Assembly (NCBI RefSeq): GCF_007830545.1
Contig: NZ_VLLF01000011.1
Location: forward strand, 62,001-126,000
Length of the DNA stretch: 64,000 bases
Origin: Roseibium hamelinense
Lineage (GTDB): Bacteria; Pseudomonadota; Alphaproteobacteria; Rhizobiales; Stappiaceae
Direction: 5' to 3'
Below the pieces are notes generated by a model. That model searched no databases and had not been told where the DNA came from. It saw nothing but the letters and a program-made list of their open reading frames with translations. The translations under genes and the position numbers were made by a program. Positions 17,743-26,909 of this stretch are shown here, in pieces (positions within the stretch are counted from its first letter, which is position 1; each line of letters starts with the position of its first letter).

Positions 17743-19275
17743 ATGAACGGGACGCCGGCAATTGAACTGCGCAAAATCAACAAGCGTTTTGGACCTGTTC
17801 ATGCGAACCGGAATATCGATCTTGTTGTGAAGAAAGGTTCCATTCACGGAATCATCGGCGAGAATGGGGCGGGCAAATCCACCCTGATGTCGATCCTGTA
17901 CGGGTTCTACCACGCGGATGATGGCGACATTGTCATCAATGGCAACAAAGTCTCGATCCCCGATTCAAAGTCAGCGATTTCGCTCGGAATCGGCATGGTT
18001 CATCAGCATTTTATGCTGGTCGATAATTTTTCGGTACTTGAAAACGTCATTTTGGGCGCAGAAGGAGGCGCACGTCTGGCCGGCGGCGTGGATAAGGCGC
18101 GGCAGGAGCTCCGCCGGCTTGAAGAAGAATATGAGCTGCGCGTCGATCCGGATGCGATTGTACAAGACTTGCCGGTTGGTTTGCAGCAGCGGGTCGAAAT
18201 TCTCAAAGCGCTTTTCCGCGGCGCAGACATCCTTATCCTCGACGAACCGACCGGTGTTTTGACACCCGCAGAGGCCGACCACCTTTTCAAAATCCTCGAA
18301 GTGCTGCGCGATGAAGGCAAAACCGTGCTTTTGATTACGCATAAACTGCGGGAAATCATGGCTATAACCGACACTGTATCCGTCATGCGGCGCGGCGAAA
18401 TGGTGGCAACGCGCGAGACCTCTCAAACCTCCATGTCTGAATTGGCCGAGCTGATGGTCGGACGCAGCGTGCTTCTTCGCGTGGAAAAAGAACAGGCCCA
18501 GCCTTCGGACACGGTGCTGGCGATCGAAAATCTGACCGTCACCGATAGCCGCGGCGTTCAAGTCGTAAAGGATGTCTCCTTTGAAGTACGCGCTGGTGAG
18601 ATCGTCGGGATCGCCGGGGTTTCCGGAAACGGTCAGTCTGAATTGCTTGAGACTTTGGCGGGCATTCGGCGCGCTACGTCTGGCACCTTGCGTATCGGGG
18701 GCCAAGTGATCGACCTCGCCGATCGCATTATTGACCCCGCTGAAATGCGTCAGCTCAGCATGGGACACGTGCCTGAGGACCGTCACAGGATGGGGCTTGT
18801 TACCAGCTTTCCTGAATATGAGAACGCGATCCTGGGCTATCACCACGATCCGGAATACTCCAACGGGGTCTTCCTTGATTTGGCGGCGATCAAAAAGACC
18901 GCACAAACAGAAATCGAGCGCTATGATATTCGCCCCCCAAATCCACTGCTGAAAACGGCAAACTTCTCAGGCGGTAATCAGCAAAAAATCGTTCTGGCCC
19001 GTGAAATCGAACGTGATCCTCAGGTTTTGCTGGTCGGTCAGCCAACCCGCGGTGTCGATATTGGCGCGATCGAATTCATTCACAAACGGCTGATTGAAAT
19101 GCGTGATGCCGCGAAGGGTGTTCTGCTGGTTTCGGTCGAATTGGATGAGATCAGAGGTTTGTCAGATCGCATTCTGGTGATGTTTGACGGCCGGATTGTG
19201 GGTGAACGCGGACCGGACGCAAGTGAGGGCGAGCTAGGTCTTTTGATGGCAGGTGTAGAAGGAGAAGCGTCATGA
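17743..19275 (+). CDS. Nucleoside ABC importer ATPase with two nucleotide-binding domains
   Basis: A 510-residue tandem ATPase of the sugar/nucleoside importer class. The ATG at 17743 follows a G-rich ribosome-binding site; an in-frame ATG eight codons upstream is possible. Domain 1 has Walker A GENGAGKST (39-47), Walker B LILDEP and the switch VLLITHK. Domain 2 is degenerate in its Walker A (GVSGNGQSELLE) but keeps FSGGNQQKIVLARE, as is usual for this class. The first half has an atypical signature, LPVGLQQRVEILK, also common here. It works with the two permeases that follow; its stop overlaps the first permease start by four bases. Confidence 0.92.
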   Translation: MNGTPAIELRKINKRFGPVHANRNIDLVVKKGSIHGIIGENGAGKSTLMSILYGFYHADDGDIVINGNKVSIPDSKSAISLGIGMVHQHFMLVDNFSVLENVILGAEGGARLAGGVDKARQELRRLEEEYELRVDPDAIVQDLPVGLQQRVEILKALFRGADILILDEPTGVLTPAEADHLFKILEVLRDEGKTVLLITHKLREIMAITDTVSVMRRGEMVATRETSQTSMSELAELMVGRSVLLRVEKEQAQPSDTVLAIENLTVTDSRGVQVVKDVSFEVRAGEIVGIAGVSGNGQSELLETLAGIRRATSGTLRIGGQVIDLADRIIDPAEMRQLSMGHVPEDRHRMGLVTSFPEYENAILGYHHDPEYSNGVFLDLAAIKKTAQTEIERYDIRPPNPLLKTANFSGGNQQKIVLAREIERDPQVLLVGQPTRGVDIGAIEFIHKRLIEMRDAAKGVLLVSVELDEIRGLSDRILVMFDGRIVGERGPDASEGELGLLMAGVEGEAS

Positions 19276-20378
19276 ACGCCGGACAACTGCCGCGTTGGGT
19301 CGACTTCGGCCTCATCCCGCTGCTAAATCTCACGGCCGCGTTCCTGGTGTCGGGTCTTGTGGTGCTGATTATCGGCGAGAACCCGATCGAAGTCGTGCAG
19401 GTCTTGCTTTGGGGGGCGCTAGGCTTTGGAGAAGGGGTTGGATTTACCCTGTTCTACGCCACCAATTTCATATTTACCGGCCTCGCTGTCGCCGTCGCCT
19501 TCCATGCGGGTCTGTTCAATATCGGAGGCGAAGGGCAGGCGTATATTGGTGGTTTAGGCGTCGCGTTTGCCTGTCTCGCTTTGGATCAGGTGGTGCCCTG
19601 GTGGGTGACAATGCCATTTGCAATTGTTGGAGCAGCGCTGGCGGGTGCGGCCTGGGCTTTCATTCCAGCTTGGCTGCAAGCGACGCGTGGCAGCCACATC
19701 GTGATCACCACGATCATGTTCAATTTCATTGCTGCGTCCCTGATGGTGTATTTGCTGGTCAACGTGATTGGCGAAGCCGGCTCTATGCAACCCGAAACCC
19801 GAACTTTCGAAGATGGCGGGCGTCTTCCGTTCCTGAACGACTTCATCCCATTTGCAGACTTTGGGACAGCGCCCGTCAATCTGTCGCTCGTTCTTGGCTT
19901 GATTGCATGTTTTGGGGTTTGGCTTTTGATCTGGCGGACGCGGCTTGGGTACGAGATCCGGTCGTTCGGTGCGAATCCGACCGCCGCAGTTTATGCGGGG
20001 ATTTCGCCGGTTAGGACCATCGTCGTGACAATGCTGATCTCGGGCGGGTTGGCCGGCATGATGGCGATGAATGAGATCATGGGATCGCAGCACCGCCTCC
20101 TCATCGAATTCGTCACAGGATATGGTTTTGTCGGGATTGCTGTCGCATTGATGGGGCGCGCCCATCCCATCGGAATTGTTCTCGCGGCAGTGCTCTTTGG
20201 CATGCTGTATCAGGGAGGAGCCGAACTCTCATTCGAGATTCCGACCATTACCCGGGACATGATTGTCGTCATCCAGGGTCTTGTCATCCTGTTCGCCGGA
20301 GCCCTGGAGCACATGTTCCGGCCCGCTCTCGTTCAGTTCTTCACGATGCGGCGTTTGAACGCTGCACAGACAGGATAA
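19272..20378 (+). CDS. Nucleoside ABC importer permease 1
   Basis: A 368-residue inner-membrane protein with about nine hydrophobic segments, of the BPD_transp_2 family used by nucleoside and sugar importers (COG4603). Typical landmarks: FTGLAVAVAFHAGLFNIGGEGQ, WAFIPAWLQATRGSHIVITTIMFN, RSFGANPTAAVYAGI. It starts with an ATG that overlaps the stop of the ATPase gene (ATGA), so translation is coupled. It pairs with the second permease, ten bases downstream, to form the heterodimeric channel. Confidence 0.92.
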   Translation: MNAGQLPRWVDFGLIPLLNLTAAFLVSGLVVLIIGENPIEVVQVLLWGALGFGEGVGFTLFYATNFIFTGLAVAVAFHAGLFNIGGEGQAYIGGLGVAFACLALDQVVPWWVTMPFAIVGAALAGAAWAFIPAWLQATRGSHIVITTIMFNFIAASLMVYLLVNVIGEAGSMQPETRTFEDGGRLPFLNDFIPFADFGTAPVNLSLVLGLIACFGVWLLIWRTRLGYEIRSFGANPTAAVYAGISPVRTIVVTMLISGGLAGMMAMNEIMGSQHRLLIEFVTGYGFVGIAVALMGRAHPIGIVLAAVLFGMLYQGGAELSFEIPTITRDMIVVIQGLVILFAGALEHMFRPALVQFFTMRRLNAAQTG

Positions 20379-20388
20379 GGAGCCGGAT

Positions 20389-21357
20389 ATGTTTGAGACC
20401 CTGATCCTCCTCCTTGATTCAACAGTACGATTGTCAACGCCCCTTCTTCTGGCGTGTCTCGCTGGACTTTATTCGGAGCGTGCCGGTGTGGTTGACATCG
20501 GCCTGGAGGGCAAGATGCTAGGCGCCGCCTTCGGGGCAGCTGCGGTTGGCTACATCAGCGGCAACGCCTTCCTCGGCCTATTGGCCGGTATTGGCGTTTC
20601 CATCGGTCTGGCGCTGATTCACGGTTTTGCGTCGATCTCTAACCGCGGAAATCAGATTGTTTCAGGCGTTGCAATCAACTTCCTGGCTGCGGGATTGACC
20701 GCTTTGCTGGGGCAAGCCTGGTTCCGCCAAGGGGGGCGTACGCCGCCGCTTCCCGAAGGAGGGCGGTTTACGAATATCGAGTTGCCGTTTGCCGAAGCCG
20801 TCCGCGATGTTCCATACATCGGTCCGCTATACGGAGAGCTTATCTCGGGGCATAATATACTTGTTTACGCGGCTTTTGCTGCCGTGCCCCTGACATGGTG
20901 GATTCTTTTTAAAACCCGGTTTGGACTTCGGCTCCGTGCGGTTGGCGAGAACCCGGCCGCTGTCGATACGGCTGGCATTTCGGTCATTTGGCTGCGCTAT
21001 CGGGCGGTCATCATGTGCGGTGTCCTTTGCGGTTTTGCTGGTGCCTATCTCTCAATTGCCCAGTCTGCCGGGTTCATCGCAAACATGACCGCTGGTAAGG
21101 GTTTCATTGCACTGGCAGCCCTGATTTTTGCCAAGTGGCAGCCACGCAATGCAATGTTTGCCTGTTTGCTGTTTGGTTTTCTGGACGCGGCTGCGATCCG
21201 TCTGCAAGGACAGGAGATTGCAGGGATTGGCGAGATTCCGGTTCAGTTCTTCCAGGCGCTTCCTTACGTCCTGACCGTAATTCTGCTGGCTGGGTTCATT
21301 GGCAAGGCCATCCCTCCGAAAGCCGCCGGCATCCCATACGTGAAGGAGCGTACATGA
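20389..21357 (+). CDS. Nucleoside ABC importer permease 2
   Basis: A 322-residue inner-membrane protein of the same family (COG1079). Landmarks include LLLACLAGLYSERAGVVDIGLEGKM, SNRGNQIVSGVAINFLAAGL and LRAVGENPAAVDTAGIS, the last being the cytoplasmic coupling region. A GGAG site precedes its ATG. Its stop codon overlaps the start of cdd (ATGA at 21354-21357), which welds uptake to catabolism in one transcript. Confidence 0.92.
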   Translation: MFETLILLLDSTVRLSTPLLLACLAGLYSERAGVVDIGLEGKMLGAAFGAAAVGYISGNAFLGLLAGIGVSIGLALIHGFASISNRGNQIVSGVAINFLAAGLTALLGQAWFRQGGRTPPLPEGGRFTNIELPFAEAVRDVPYIGPLYGELISGHNILVYAAFAAVPLTWWILFKTRFGLRLRAVGENPAAVDTAGISVIWLRYRAVIMCGVLCGFAGAYLSIAQSAGFIANMTAGKGFIALAALIFAKWQPRNAMFACLLFGFLDAAAIRLQGQEIAGIGEIPVQFFQALPYVLTVILLAGFIGKAIPPKAAGIPYVKERT

Positions 21358-21752
21358 GTGACCTTGACGCTTTGTTTGAGGCTGCAAGGGCTGTTCGCGA
21401 AAAGGCCTACGCACCGTATTCTAACTTTCTGGTCGGTGCAGCTTTACGGACACCTGACGGAACGATTTTCACCGGATGTAACGTTGAAAACGCATCATAT
21501 CCGGTGAGCGTATGCGCCGAAGGCGGCGCAGTTGGCGCATTGATCGCCGCAGGTTATAGGCAGATTGCTGAAGCCGTTGTCGTCGGCGACGCAGCGCTAT
21601 GCACGCCGTGTGGCATGTGCAGGCAACGCCTCAAGGAATTTGGCACCGAACATTTGGTTGTGCATGTGGCGGATCTTTCCGGTATCCGCCGCAGTTTCAC
21701 AATGGACGAGCTGCTTCCTGCAGCATTTGAACTCGAAGACAAGAAGGACTGA
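21354..21752 (+). CDS. cdd: Cytidine deaminase
   Basis: A 132-residue zinc enzyme that converts cytidine and deoxycytidine to uridine and deoxyuridine. AAGGAG lies upstream of the ATG at 21354. Substrate motif: YSNFLVGAAL and GCNVENASYP; zinc ligands and catalytic Glu are in VCAEGGAVGA (CAE) and CTPCGMCRQ (CxxC). This is the short tetrameric type. It overlaps the preceding permease by four bases and lies six bases before the phosphorylase gene. Confidence 0.95.
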   Translation: MSDLDALFEAARAVREKAYAPYSNFLVGAALRTPDGTIFTGCNVENASYPVSVCAEGGAVGALIAAGYRQIAEAVVVGDAALCTPCGMCRQRLKEFGTEHLVVHVADLSGIRRSFTMDELLPAAFELEDKKD

Positions 21753-21758
21753 CCCTCC

Positions 21759-22571
21759 ATGAGTGGTTTTGGCCGCGAGTGCGCGGAAATTGTCCGCGCC
21801 GCCCGTCCGGGCAGCTATCGTGTTGGTATGATCCTCGGCTCTGGCCTTGGGTCCATGGCGGACGAAGTGGAAGATGCTGTCCGCATTCCTTATGGGCATT
21901 TGGCAGAGTTTCCCGTTTCGACCGTGACCTCGCATTCCAGTGAACTGGTGGCCGGGACCATGTCCGGCGTTCCTGTCGTGATCCTGTCGGGCCGCGCGCA
22001 CTATTACGAGAGCGGCAATGCGCAGGTGATGCGCACACCAGTGGAGACGCTGAAAGAGCTCGGTTGCAACATCCTGCTTGCCACGAATGCGGCTGGTTCG
22101 TTGCGTGAAGATGTTGCACCTGGCAGCCCCATGCTCATCTCTGATCACATCAATTGGTCCGGCCTCAATCCTTTGATAGGCGAGGAAGACGAGCGCCGGT
22201 TTTTGGATCTCAGCGCAGCCTATGATGCAGATTTGCGCGCAGCGATGCACAAGGTCGCCGAGACAACCGGTCAGGGAATTTCAGAGGGCACTTACATGTG
22301 GTTCTCCGGCCCAACTTTTGAAACACCCGCCGAAATCAAGATGGCCAAGATGCTTGGCGCAGATGCGGTCGGCATGTCGACAGTTCCTGAGGTCATCATC
22401 GGGCGCTTTCTGGGCATGCGGGTTGCCGCGATGTCGGTCATCACCAATTTTGGTGCGGGCCTTCAAGCGCATGGCCTGTCGCATGACGAAACCAAGTCGA
22501 TGGCGCAAGTCGGCATGGACCGAATGAAAGAGCTGGTACGCGGGTTTGTTCAGGAGGTCGGTCATGAGTGA
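21759..22571 (+). CDS. punA: Purine nucleoside phosphorylase, trimeric type
   Basis: A 270-residue phosphorylase of the trimeric PNP/XapA family, which splits inosine, guanosine and their deoxy forms into base and (deoxy)ribose 1-phosphate. Motifs: phosphate-binding GMILGSGLG and SGRAHYYE, TNAAGSL, base pocket Glu in FSGPTFETPAE, and the Asn of SVITNFGAG that recognises 6-oxopurines. The length is slightly shorter than vertebrate PNP, normal for bacteria. It overlaps deoC by eight bases. Adenosine is a poor substrate for this type, which fits with adenosine deaminase being encoded later in the same cluster. Confidence 0.92.
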   Translation: MSGFGRECAEIVRAARPGSYRVGMILGSGLGSMADEVEDAVRIPYGHLAEFPVSTVTSHSSELVAGTMSGVPVVILSGRAHYYESGNAQVMRTPVETLKELGCNILLATNAAGSLREDVAPGSPMLISDHINWSGLNPLIGEEDERRFLDLSAAYDADLRAAMHKVAETTGQGISEGTYMWFSGPTFETPAEIKMAKMLGADAVGMSTVPEVIIGRFLGMRVAAMSVITNFGAGLQAHGLSHDETKSMAQVGMDRMKELVRGFVQEVGHE

Positions 22572-23346
22572 GGCAATGGACCCCAAGGACGTTGCAGCCC
22601 GCGCGCTGCCGCTGGTTGACCTCACAAATCTAAATGATGACTGCACTGCCGAAGACATCACCGCGTTGTGCAAACGGGCAGTCACGGCGCATGGCACGGT
22701 GGCTGCTGTATGCATTTGGCCACAATTCGTTGCGCAGGCGGTTGCCGAGCTGTCTGGATCCGGTGTCCGGGTTGCCACCGTTGTCAATTTCCCTGCCGGT
22801 GGCACCGAAACGCTGGATGTCGTCGCAGAGACCGCGAAAGCAGTTGCAGACGGTGCTGATGATATCGACCTCGTCATGCCGTACAGGGCCTTTCTGGACG
22901 GGCGGAGAGGCTTTGCCGAAGAGCAGATCATTCAGGTTAAGGCTGCGATCCCCCAGCCCAAAATCCTCAAAGTCATTTTGGAGACAGGTGAAATAAAGGA
23001 TCCGCTGCTGATACACTCAGGCTGTCAAATAGCAATTGGTGCAGGCGCCGACTTCATCAAAACGTCAACGGGGAAAGTGGAAACGAATGCCACTCTCGAG
23101 GCGGCGGAAATCATGCTGACAGCGATCGAAGAAGCTCGGCGCGATCATAAAAAGTCCGTTGGCTTCAAGCCTGCGGGCGGCATCAAGACCGTTCAGGATG
23201 CTGCGGATTATCTCGCACTCGCAGATCGCATCTTAGGGCACAATTGGGTGTCCGCCCAAACATTCCGTTTTGGAGCCAGCGGCTTGCTGGATGCCTTGAT
23301 TGGTGCGCTCGACGGAACCAATGCAACAGCCGGAGAAGGGTATTAA
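22564..23346 (+). CDS. deoC: Deoxyribose-phosphate aldolase
   Basis: A 260-residue class I aldolase that cleaves deoxyribose 5-phosphate to acetaldehyde and glyceraldehyde 3-phosphate. AGGAGG supports the ATG at 22564, inside the end of the phosphorylase gene. The Schiff-base lysine is in FIKTSTGKV and the proton-relay lysine in GFKPAGGIK. It resembles the E. coli-length DeoC (about 259 residues). It ends four bases before the deoA start, and its product pathway needs DeoB and DeoA encoded next. Confidence 0.95.
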   Translation: MSEAMDPKDVAARALPLVDLTNLNDDCTAEDITALCKRAVTAHGTVAAVCIWPQFVAQAVAELSGSGVRVATVVNFPAGGTETLDVVAETAKAVADGADDIDLVMPYRAFLDGRRGFAEEQIIQVKAAIPQPKILKVILETGEIKDPLLIHSGCQIAIGAGADFIKTSTGKVETNATLEAAEIMLTAIEEARRDHKKSVGFKPAGGIKTVQDAADYLALADRILGHNWVSAQTFRFGASGLLDALIGALDGTNATAGEGY

Positions 23347-23350
23347 CCCC

Positions 23351-24667
23351 ATGCTGCCTCAAGAAATCATTCGAAAAAAACGCCATGGCGGCGAGCTGAC
23401 ACCCGAAGAGATCCAGTTTTTTGTAAAAGGCTTGGCCTCTGAAGCCGTTACAGAAGGCCAGGTCGCGGCCCTCGCCATGGCCATCTATTTCCAAAGATTG
23501 ACAGTAGATGAGCGGGTTGCGCTGACACTTGCCATGCGCGACAGCGGCGAAGTCCTAGACTGGTCGAACATATCAGCGCCGGTGCTGGACAAGCACTCGA
23601 CAGGTGGTGTCGGAGACAATGTCTCGCTCATGCTGGCTCCGGCCCTGGCTGCATGCGGCGCGGCGGTTCCGATGATTTCCGGACGCGGTCTTGGGCATAC
23701 CGGCGGAACGCTTGACAAGTTCGATACGATCCCGGGCTACCAGACGCAGCCGGACAATGCGCTGTTCAAAAAGGTCGTCAAGGAGGTCGGCTGCGCCGTC
23801 ATCGGTCAGACTGGCAATTTGGCGCCGGCCGACAAGCGCTTTTATGCGATCCGTGATGTGACTGGAACGGTTGAGAGTGTCGACCTGATAACGGCATCCA
23901 TTTTGTCTAAGAAGCTGGCAGCCGGACTTCAGGGGCTCGTCTTGGACGTCAAGTGGGGCACCGGCGCTTTCATGGCGACGCTCGAGGAGGCGCGGGCCCT
24001 GGCCGAGAGCCTCGTGCTCGTAGCGAACGGCGCCGGTTTGAAAACGACCGCGCTTTTGACGGACATGAATGAACCGTTGGCATCAGCCGCCGGTAACGCT
24101 GTGGAGGTTCAAAACGCAGTTGATTTCCTGAAGGGAACAGCGATCGACAATCGGCTTTGGGATGTCACCGTTGCGCAGGGCGGCGAATTGCTTGCAACCG
24201 GCGGGCTGGCTGAAACCGCAGAAGCCGGATGTGAGCAAATGCGCGAGGCGTTTGAGAGCGGCCGTGCTGCCGAAGTTTTCGGCAAGATGGTCGCTGCCCT
24301 CGGTGGTCCGGTCGATTTCATGGAAAAGGCAGAGCTGTATTTGCCAAAGGCGAAGGTCGAGGCCCCCGTCTACCCAGAGCAGGCGGGCGTGGTGACCGGC
24401 ATTGATGCCCGGGCTGTCGGCATTGCGGTTGTTGCCCTGGGCGGCGGTCGCCTAGCAGCCGCGGATGTGATTGACCCTACGGTGGGTCTGACGAGCCTTG
24501 CCGGCATCGGGAATACGGTTGATGCGGATTCGCCAATCGCAATTGTCCACGCAGAGAGCGAAGGAGCCGCCGAAGCTGCCGCCGAGGCTGTTCGGCGAGC
24601 CTACGCAATTGGAGAGGCTATCGACGCACCGGACCGCCCAAGCGTCGTTGATCGAATTAGCGCCTAG
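23351..24667 (+). CDS. deoA: Thymidine phosphorylase
   Basis: A 438-residue enzyme that phosphorolyses thymidine and deoxyuridine to the base and deoxyribose 1-phosphate. Start ATG at 23351. Family signatures: the N-terminal [16 protein letters not shown], phosphate-binding [10 protein letters not shown], and [20 protein letters not shown]. The length is typical of E. coli DeoA (440). It sits between the aldolase and phosphopentomutase genes. The bases it frees, thymine and uracil, are candidate inputs for Upp, DUF1688 and perhaps the oxygenase encoded further along. Confidence 0.96.
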   Translation: MLPQEIIRKKRHGGELTPEEIQFFVKGLASEAVTEGQVAALAMAIYFQRLTVDERVALTLAMRDSGEVLDWSNISAPVLDKHSTGGVGDNVSLMLAPALAACGAAVPMISGRGLGHTGGTLDKFDTIPGYQTQPDNALFKKVVKEVGCAVIGQTGNLAPADKRFYAIRDVTGTVESVDLITASILSKKLAAGLQGLVLDVKWGTGAFMATLEEARALAESLVLVANGAGLKTTALLTDMNEPLASAAGNAVEVQNAVDFLKGTAIDNRLWDVTVAQGGELLATGGLAETAEAGCEQMREAFESGRAAEVFGKMVAALGGPVDFMEKAELYLPKAKVEAPVYPEQAGVVTGIDARAVGIAVVALGGGRLAAADVIDPTVGLTSLAGIGNTVDADSPIAIVHAESEGAAEAAAEAVRRAYAIGEAIDAPDRPSVVDRISA

Positions 24668-24738
24668 CCCTGACAGTTGGGCATTCTGACCCGGCTTTTT
24701 CCAATGTGACGGCTGGTAGAAAACAAAAGGAATGTGAC

Positions 24739-25959
24739 ATGCCTCGCGCGATACTGTGCGTATTGGACAGCTTCGGAATCGGCGGTGCACCGGATGCAGA
24801 TAAATTCGGCGACATGGGCTCGGATACTCTCGGCCATATCGCGGAAGAGTGCGCCGCGGGCCGCGGTAACCGGGAAGGTCTTCGCACGGGGCCCCTGTGT
24901 TTGCCCAACCTCGATCGATTGGGGCTTGGTGCTGCCGCCAAGAGATCAAATGGAATATCGGTGCCAGGTCTCGATTTTACCGGCGAACCCGTCGGCCTTT
25001 GGGGGCATGCAGAGGAAGTCTCAAACGGGAAGGACACTCCCTCAGGTCACTGGGAAATTGCTGGTGTGCCGGTGCTTTTCGATTGGGGATATTTTCCAGA
25101 GGCAATCCCGACATTTCCGGCAGAGCTGACTGATGCGGTCATCGCAGGATCCGATATTGAGGCTGTCTTGGGCAACAAGCACGCGTCCGGCACAGTCATT
25201 ATCGAGGAGCTGGGTGAAGAACATGTCCGGACCGGGCATCCAATATTCTACACTTCGGCCGATTCGGTCATTCAGATTGCGGCCCATGAGAGCCACTTCG
25301 GATTGGACCGGCTTTACAAACTCTGTGAAATCACACGCGAACTCGCCAATCCGTATAATATCGGCCGGGTGATTGCGCGACCGTTCGACGGGGATGATTC
25401 CAAGACTTTCAAAAGAACGGCCAACCGCCGCGACTATTCTGTTTTGCCACCCGAGCCCACGGTGCTTGACCGCCTCGCTGCAGCAGGCCGGACCGTTTAC
25501 GGGATCGGCAAGATCTCGGATATCTTCGCCCATCAGGGTGTCAGCCATGTTCTGAAAGGTGCCGGGAACGAGGAGCTGTTCGACAAGACACTCGAAGCCT
25601 TTAGTCTTGCTTCGGACGGCGATTTGATATTTGCAAACTTTATAGACTTTGACTCGCTCTACGGTCACCGCCGGGACGTGCCAGGATACGCGGCGGCGCT
25701 GGAACATTTCGATCAACGGCTGCCCGAAATGATTGATGCCCTGAAAGATGGTGATCTCTTAATTCTGACCGCGGACCACGGCTGCGACCCGACATGGCGC
25801 GGAACCGATCACACGAGGGAAAACGTGCCGGTCATTGCAACTGGTCCCGGTCTGTCCGGGAAGCCGATCGGAGGCCGGAAAACATTTGCAGATATTGGCG
25901 AAACCGTTGCAAAGCATCTCGGCATTGAGCCGGGCAAACACGGGCAAAGTTTTATTTAG
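24739..25959 (+). CDS. deoB: Phosphopentomutase
   Basis: A 406-residue metalloenzyme that interconverts (deoxy)ribose 1-phosphate and 5-phosphate. Start ATG at 24739 behind AAAAGGA. It has the alkaline-phosphatase-like metal sites: [14 protein letters not shown] at the N-terminus, DTPSGHWE carrying the phosphorylated Thr, and [19 protein letters not shown] near the C-terminus. It links the phosphorylases to DeoC and to the pentose phosphate pathway. It lies about 70 bases after deoA and 25 before the oxygenase gene. Confidence 0.96.
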   Translation: MPRAILCVLDSFGIGGAPDADKFGDMGSDTLGHIAEECAAGRGNREGLRTGPLCLPNLDRLGLGAAAKRSNGISVPGLDFTGEPVGLWGHAEEVSNGKDTPSGHWEIAGVPVLFDWGYFPEAIPTFPAELTDAVIAGSDIEAVLGNKHASGTVIIEELGEEHVRTGHPIFYTSADSVIQIAAHESHFGLDRLYKLCEITRELANPYNIGRVIARPFDGDDSKTFKRTANRRDYSVLPPEPTVLDRLAAAGRTVYGIGKISDIFAHQGVSHVLKGAGNEELFDKTLEAFSLASDGDLIFANFIDFDSLYGHRRDVPGYAAALEHFDQRLPEMIDALKDGDLLILTADHGCDPTWRGTDHTRENVPVIATGPGLSGKPIGGRKTFADIGETVAKHLGIEPGKHGQSFI

Positions 25960-25984
25960 AAACTGATTTTGCGGAGGAAGCACA

Positions 25985-26857
25985 TTGGAAGCGCGAAATT
26001 TTCAAGCGACCCAAGACGGCCATTTGACCGACGATATGAAGCAGGCTTACCAGGAAGATGGTTTTCTGATTTTGACCGGTTACAAGTCGCCCGCCGAGTG
26101 TGATCAACTGCGTGCCCGGATGGCGGGTCTCATAGATGCATTTGACCCGCAAACGGTCGCCTCGGTGTTTGAAACCAATGCGCAGGCACACGCCAAAGAC
26201 GACTATTTCCGCAAAAGTGGTGACAGCATACACTTCTTTTTTGAAGAGAAAGCCTTTGGCGAAGATGGCAAGCTCACAAAGGATAAACACCTGGCGCTGA
26301 ACAAGGTGGGACATGCGCTCCACGATGAGGATCCTGTTTTCGAGGCTTTTTCCCGGGACCCAAAAATGGAACGCACTGCAACGGATTTAGGCCTCGTCAA
26401 TCCACTCTTGGCGCAATCCATGTATATCTTCAAACCGCCGCACATTGGCGGAGAGGTGAACTGCCATCAGGACTCGACCTTTCTTCACACAGATCCCCTG
26501 ACCTGCACCGGTTTCTGGTTTGCGCTCGAAGATGCCGATGACACAAATGGTGGTCTTTACGGCGTGCCGGGTGGCCATAAGGGGCCGCTCCGCCGCCGCT
26601 TTCATTATCATGGCGAAACGCTTGCCATGGAGGAGCTGGATGAGACCCCGATGGCTCCAGGAGACCGACATGCCCCGCTGATCGCGCCGAAGGGAACGCT
26701 TGTCATCCTACATGGCTTGGTGCCTCACAGATCCGCGCCAAATACCTCAGACCGTTCACGGCACGCCTATGCCGTCCACATGGTCGATGGAAACGCTACG
26801 TGGTCGGCAGACAATTGGCTGAAGAGATCTGACGATAATCCCATGCGCGGTTTTTAA
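25985..26857 (+). CDS. PHYHD1-like phytanoyl-CoA dioxygenase family protein in the nucleoside operon
   Basis: A 290-residue Fe(II)/2-oxoglutarate oxygenase of the PhyH fold. I use TTG at 25985 because GGAGG sits seven bases upstream; the next Met is 18 residues in. The iron triad is His161 and Asp163 (CHQD) with His248 (VPHRS); Arg259, eleven residues after the second histidine, is placed to bind 2-oxoglutarate. Motifs such as DYFRKSGDSIHFFFE, GHALHDEDPVF, QSMYIFKPPHIGGE and SDRSRHAYAVHM look strikingly like human PHYHD1, which has about the same length. PHYHD1-type enzymes lack a settled bacterial role. Position between deoB and add, 25 bases from deoB, suggests a nucleoside, base or deoxyribose-derived substrate; this is inference. 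Confidence 0.85.
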   Translation: MEARNFQATQDGHLTDDMKQAYQEDGFLILTGYKSPAECDQLRARMAGLIDAFDPQTVASVFETNAQAHAKDDYFRKSGDSIHFFFEEKAFGEDGKLTKDKHLALNKVGHALHDEDPVFEAFSRDPKMERTATDLGLVNPLLAQSMYIFKPPHIGGEVNCHQDSTFLHTDPLTCTGFWFALEDADDTNGGLYGVPGGHKGPLRRRFHYHGETLAMEELDETPMAPGDRHAPLIAPKGTLVILHGLVPHRSAPNTSDRSRHAYAVHMVDGNATWSADNWLKRSDDNPMRGF

Positions 26858-26909
26858 TTATCGTCTGTTCCTGGCGCGGTATTCAGTAGAGAGGATTGGG
26901 CAACGGATT

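Noticed and set aside
17971..18906. A 311-codon open frame antisense to the nucleoside ABC ATPase gene
   Set aside because: The sense strand encodes a complete ATPase with all motifs; the antisense product has composition typical of a shadow frame and no known domain.
21135..21353. Upstream in-frame extension of cdd across the end of the second permease gene
   Set aside because: Cytidine deaminase begins at the ATG at 21354 with AAGGAG upstream; the extension reads the permease gene out of frame.
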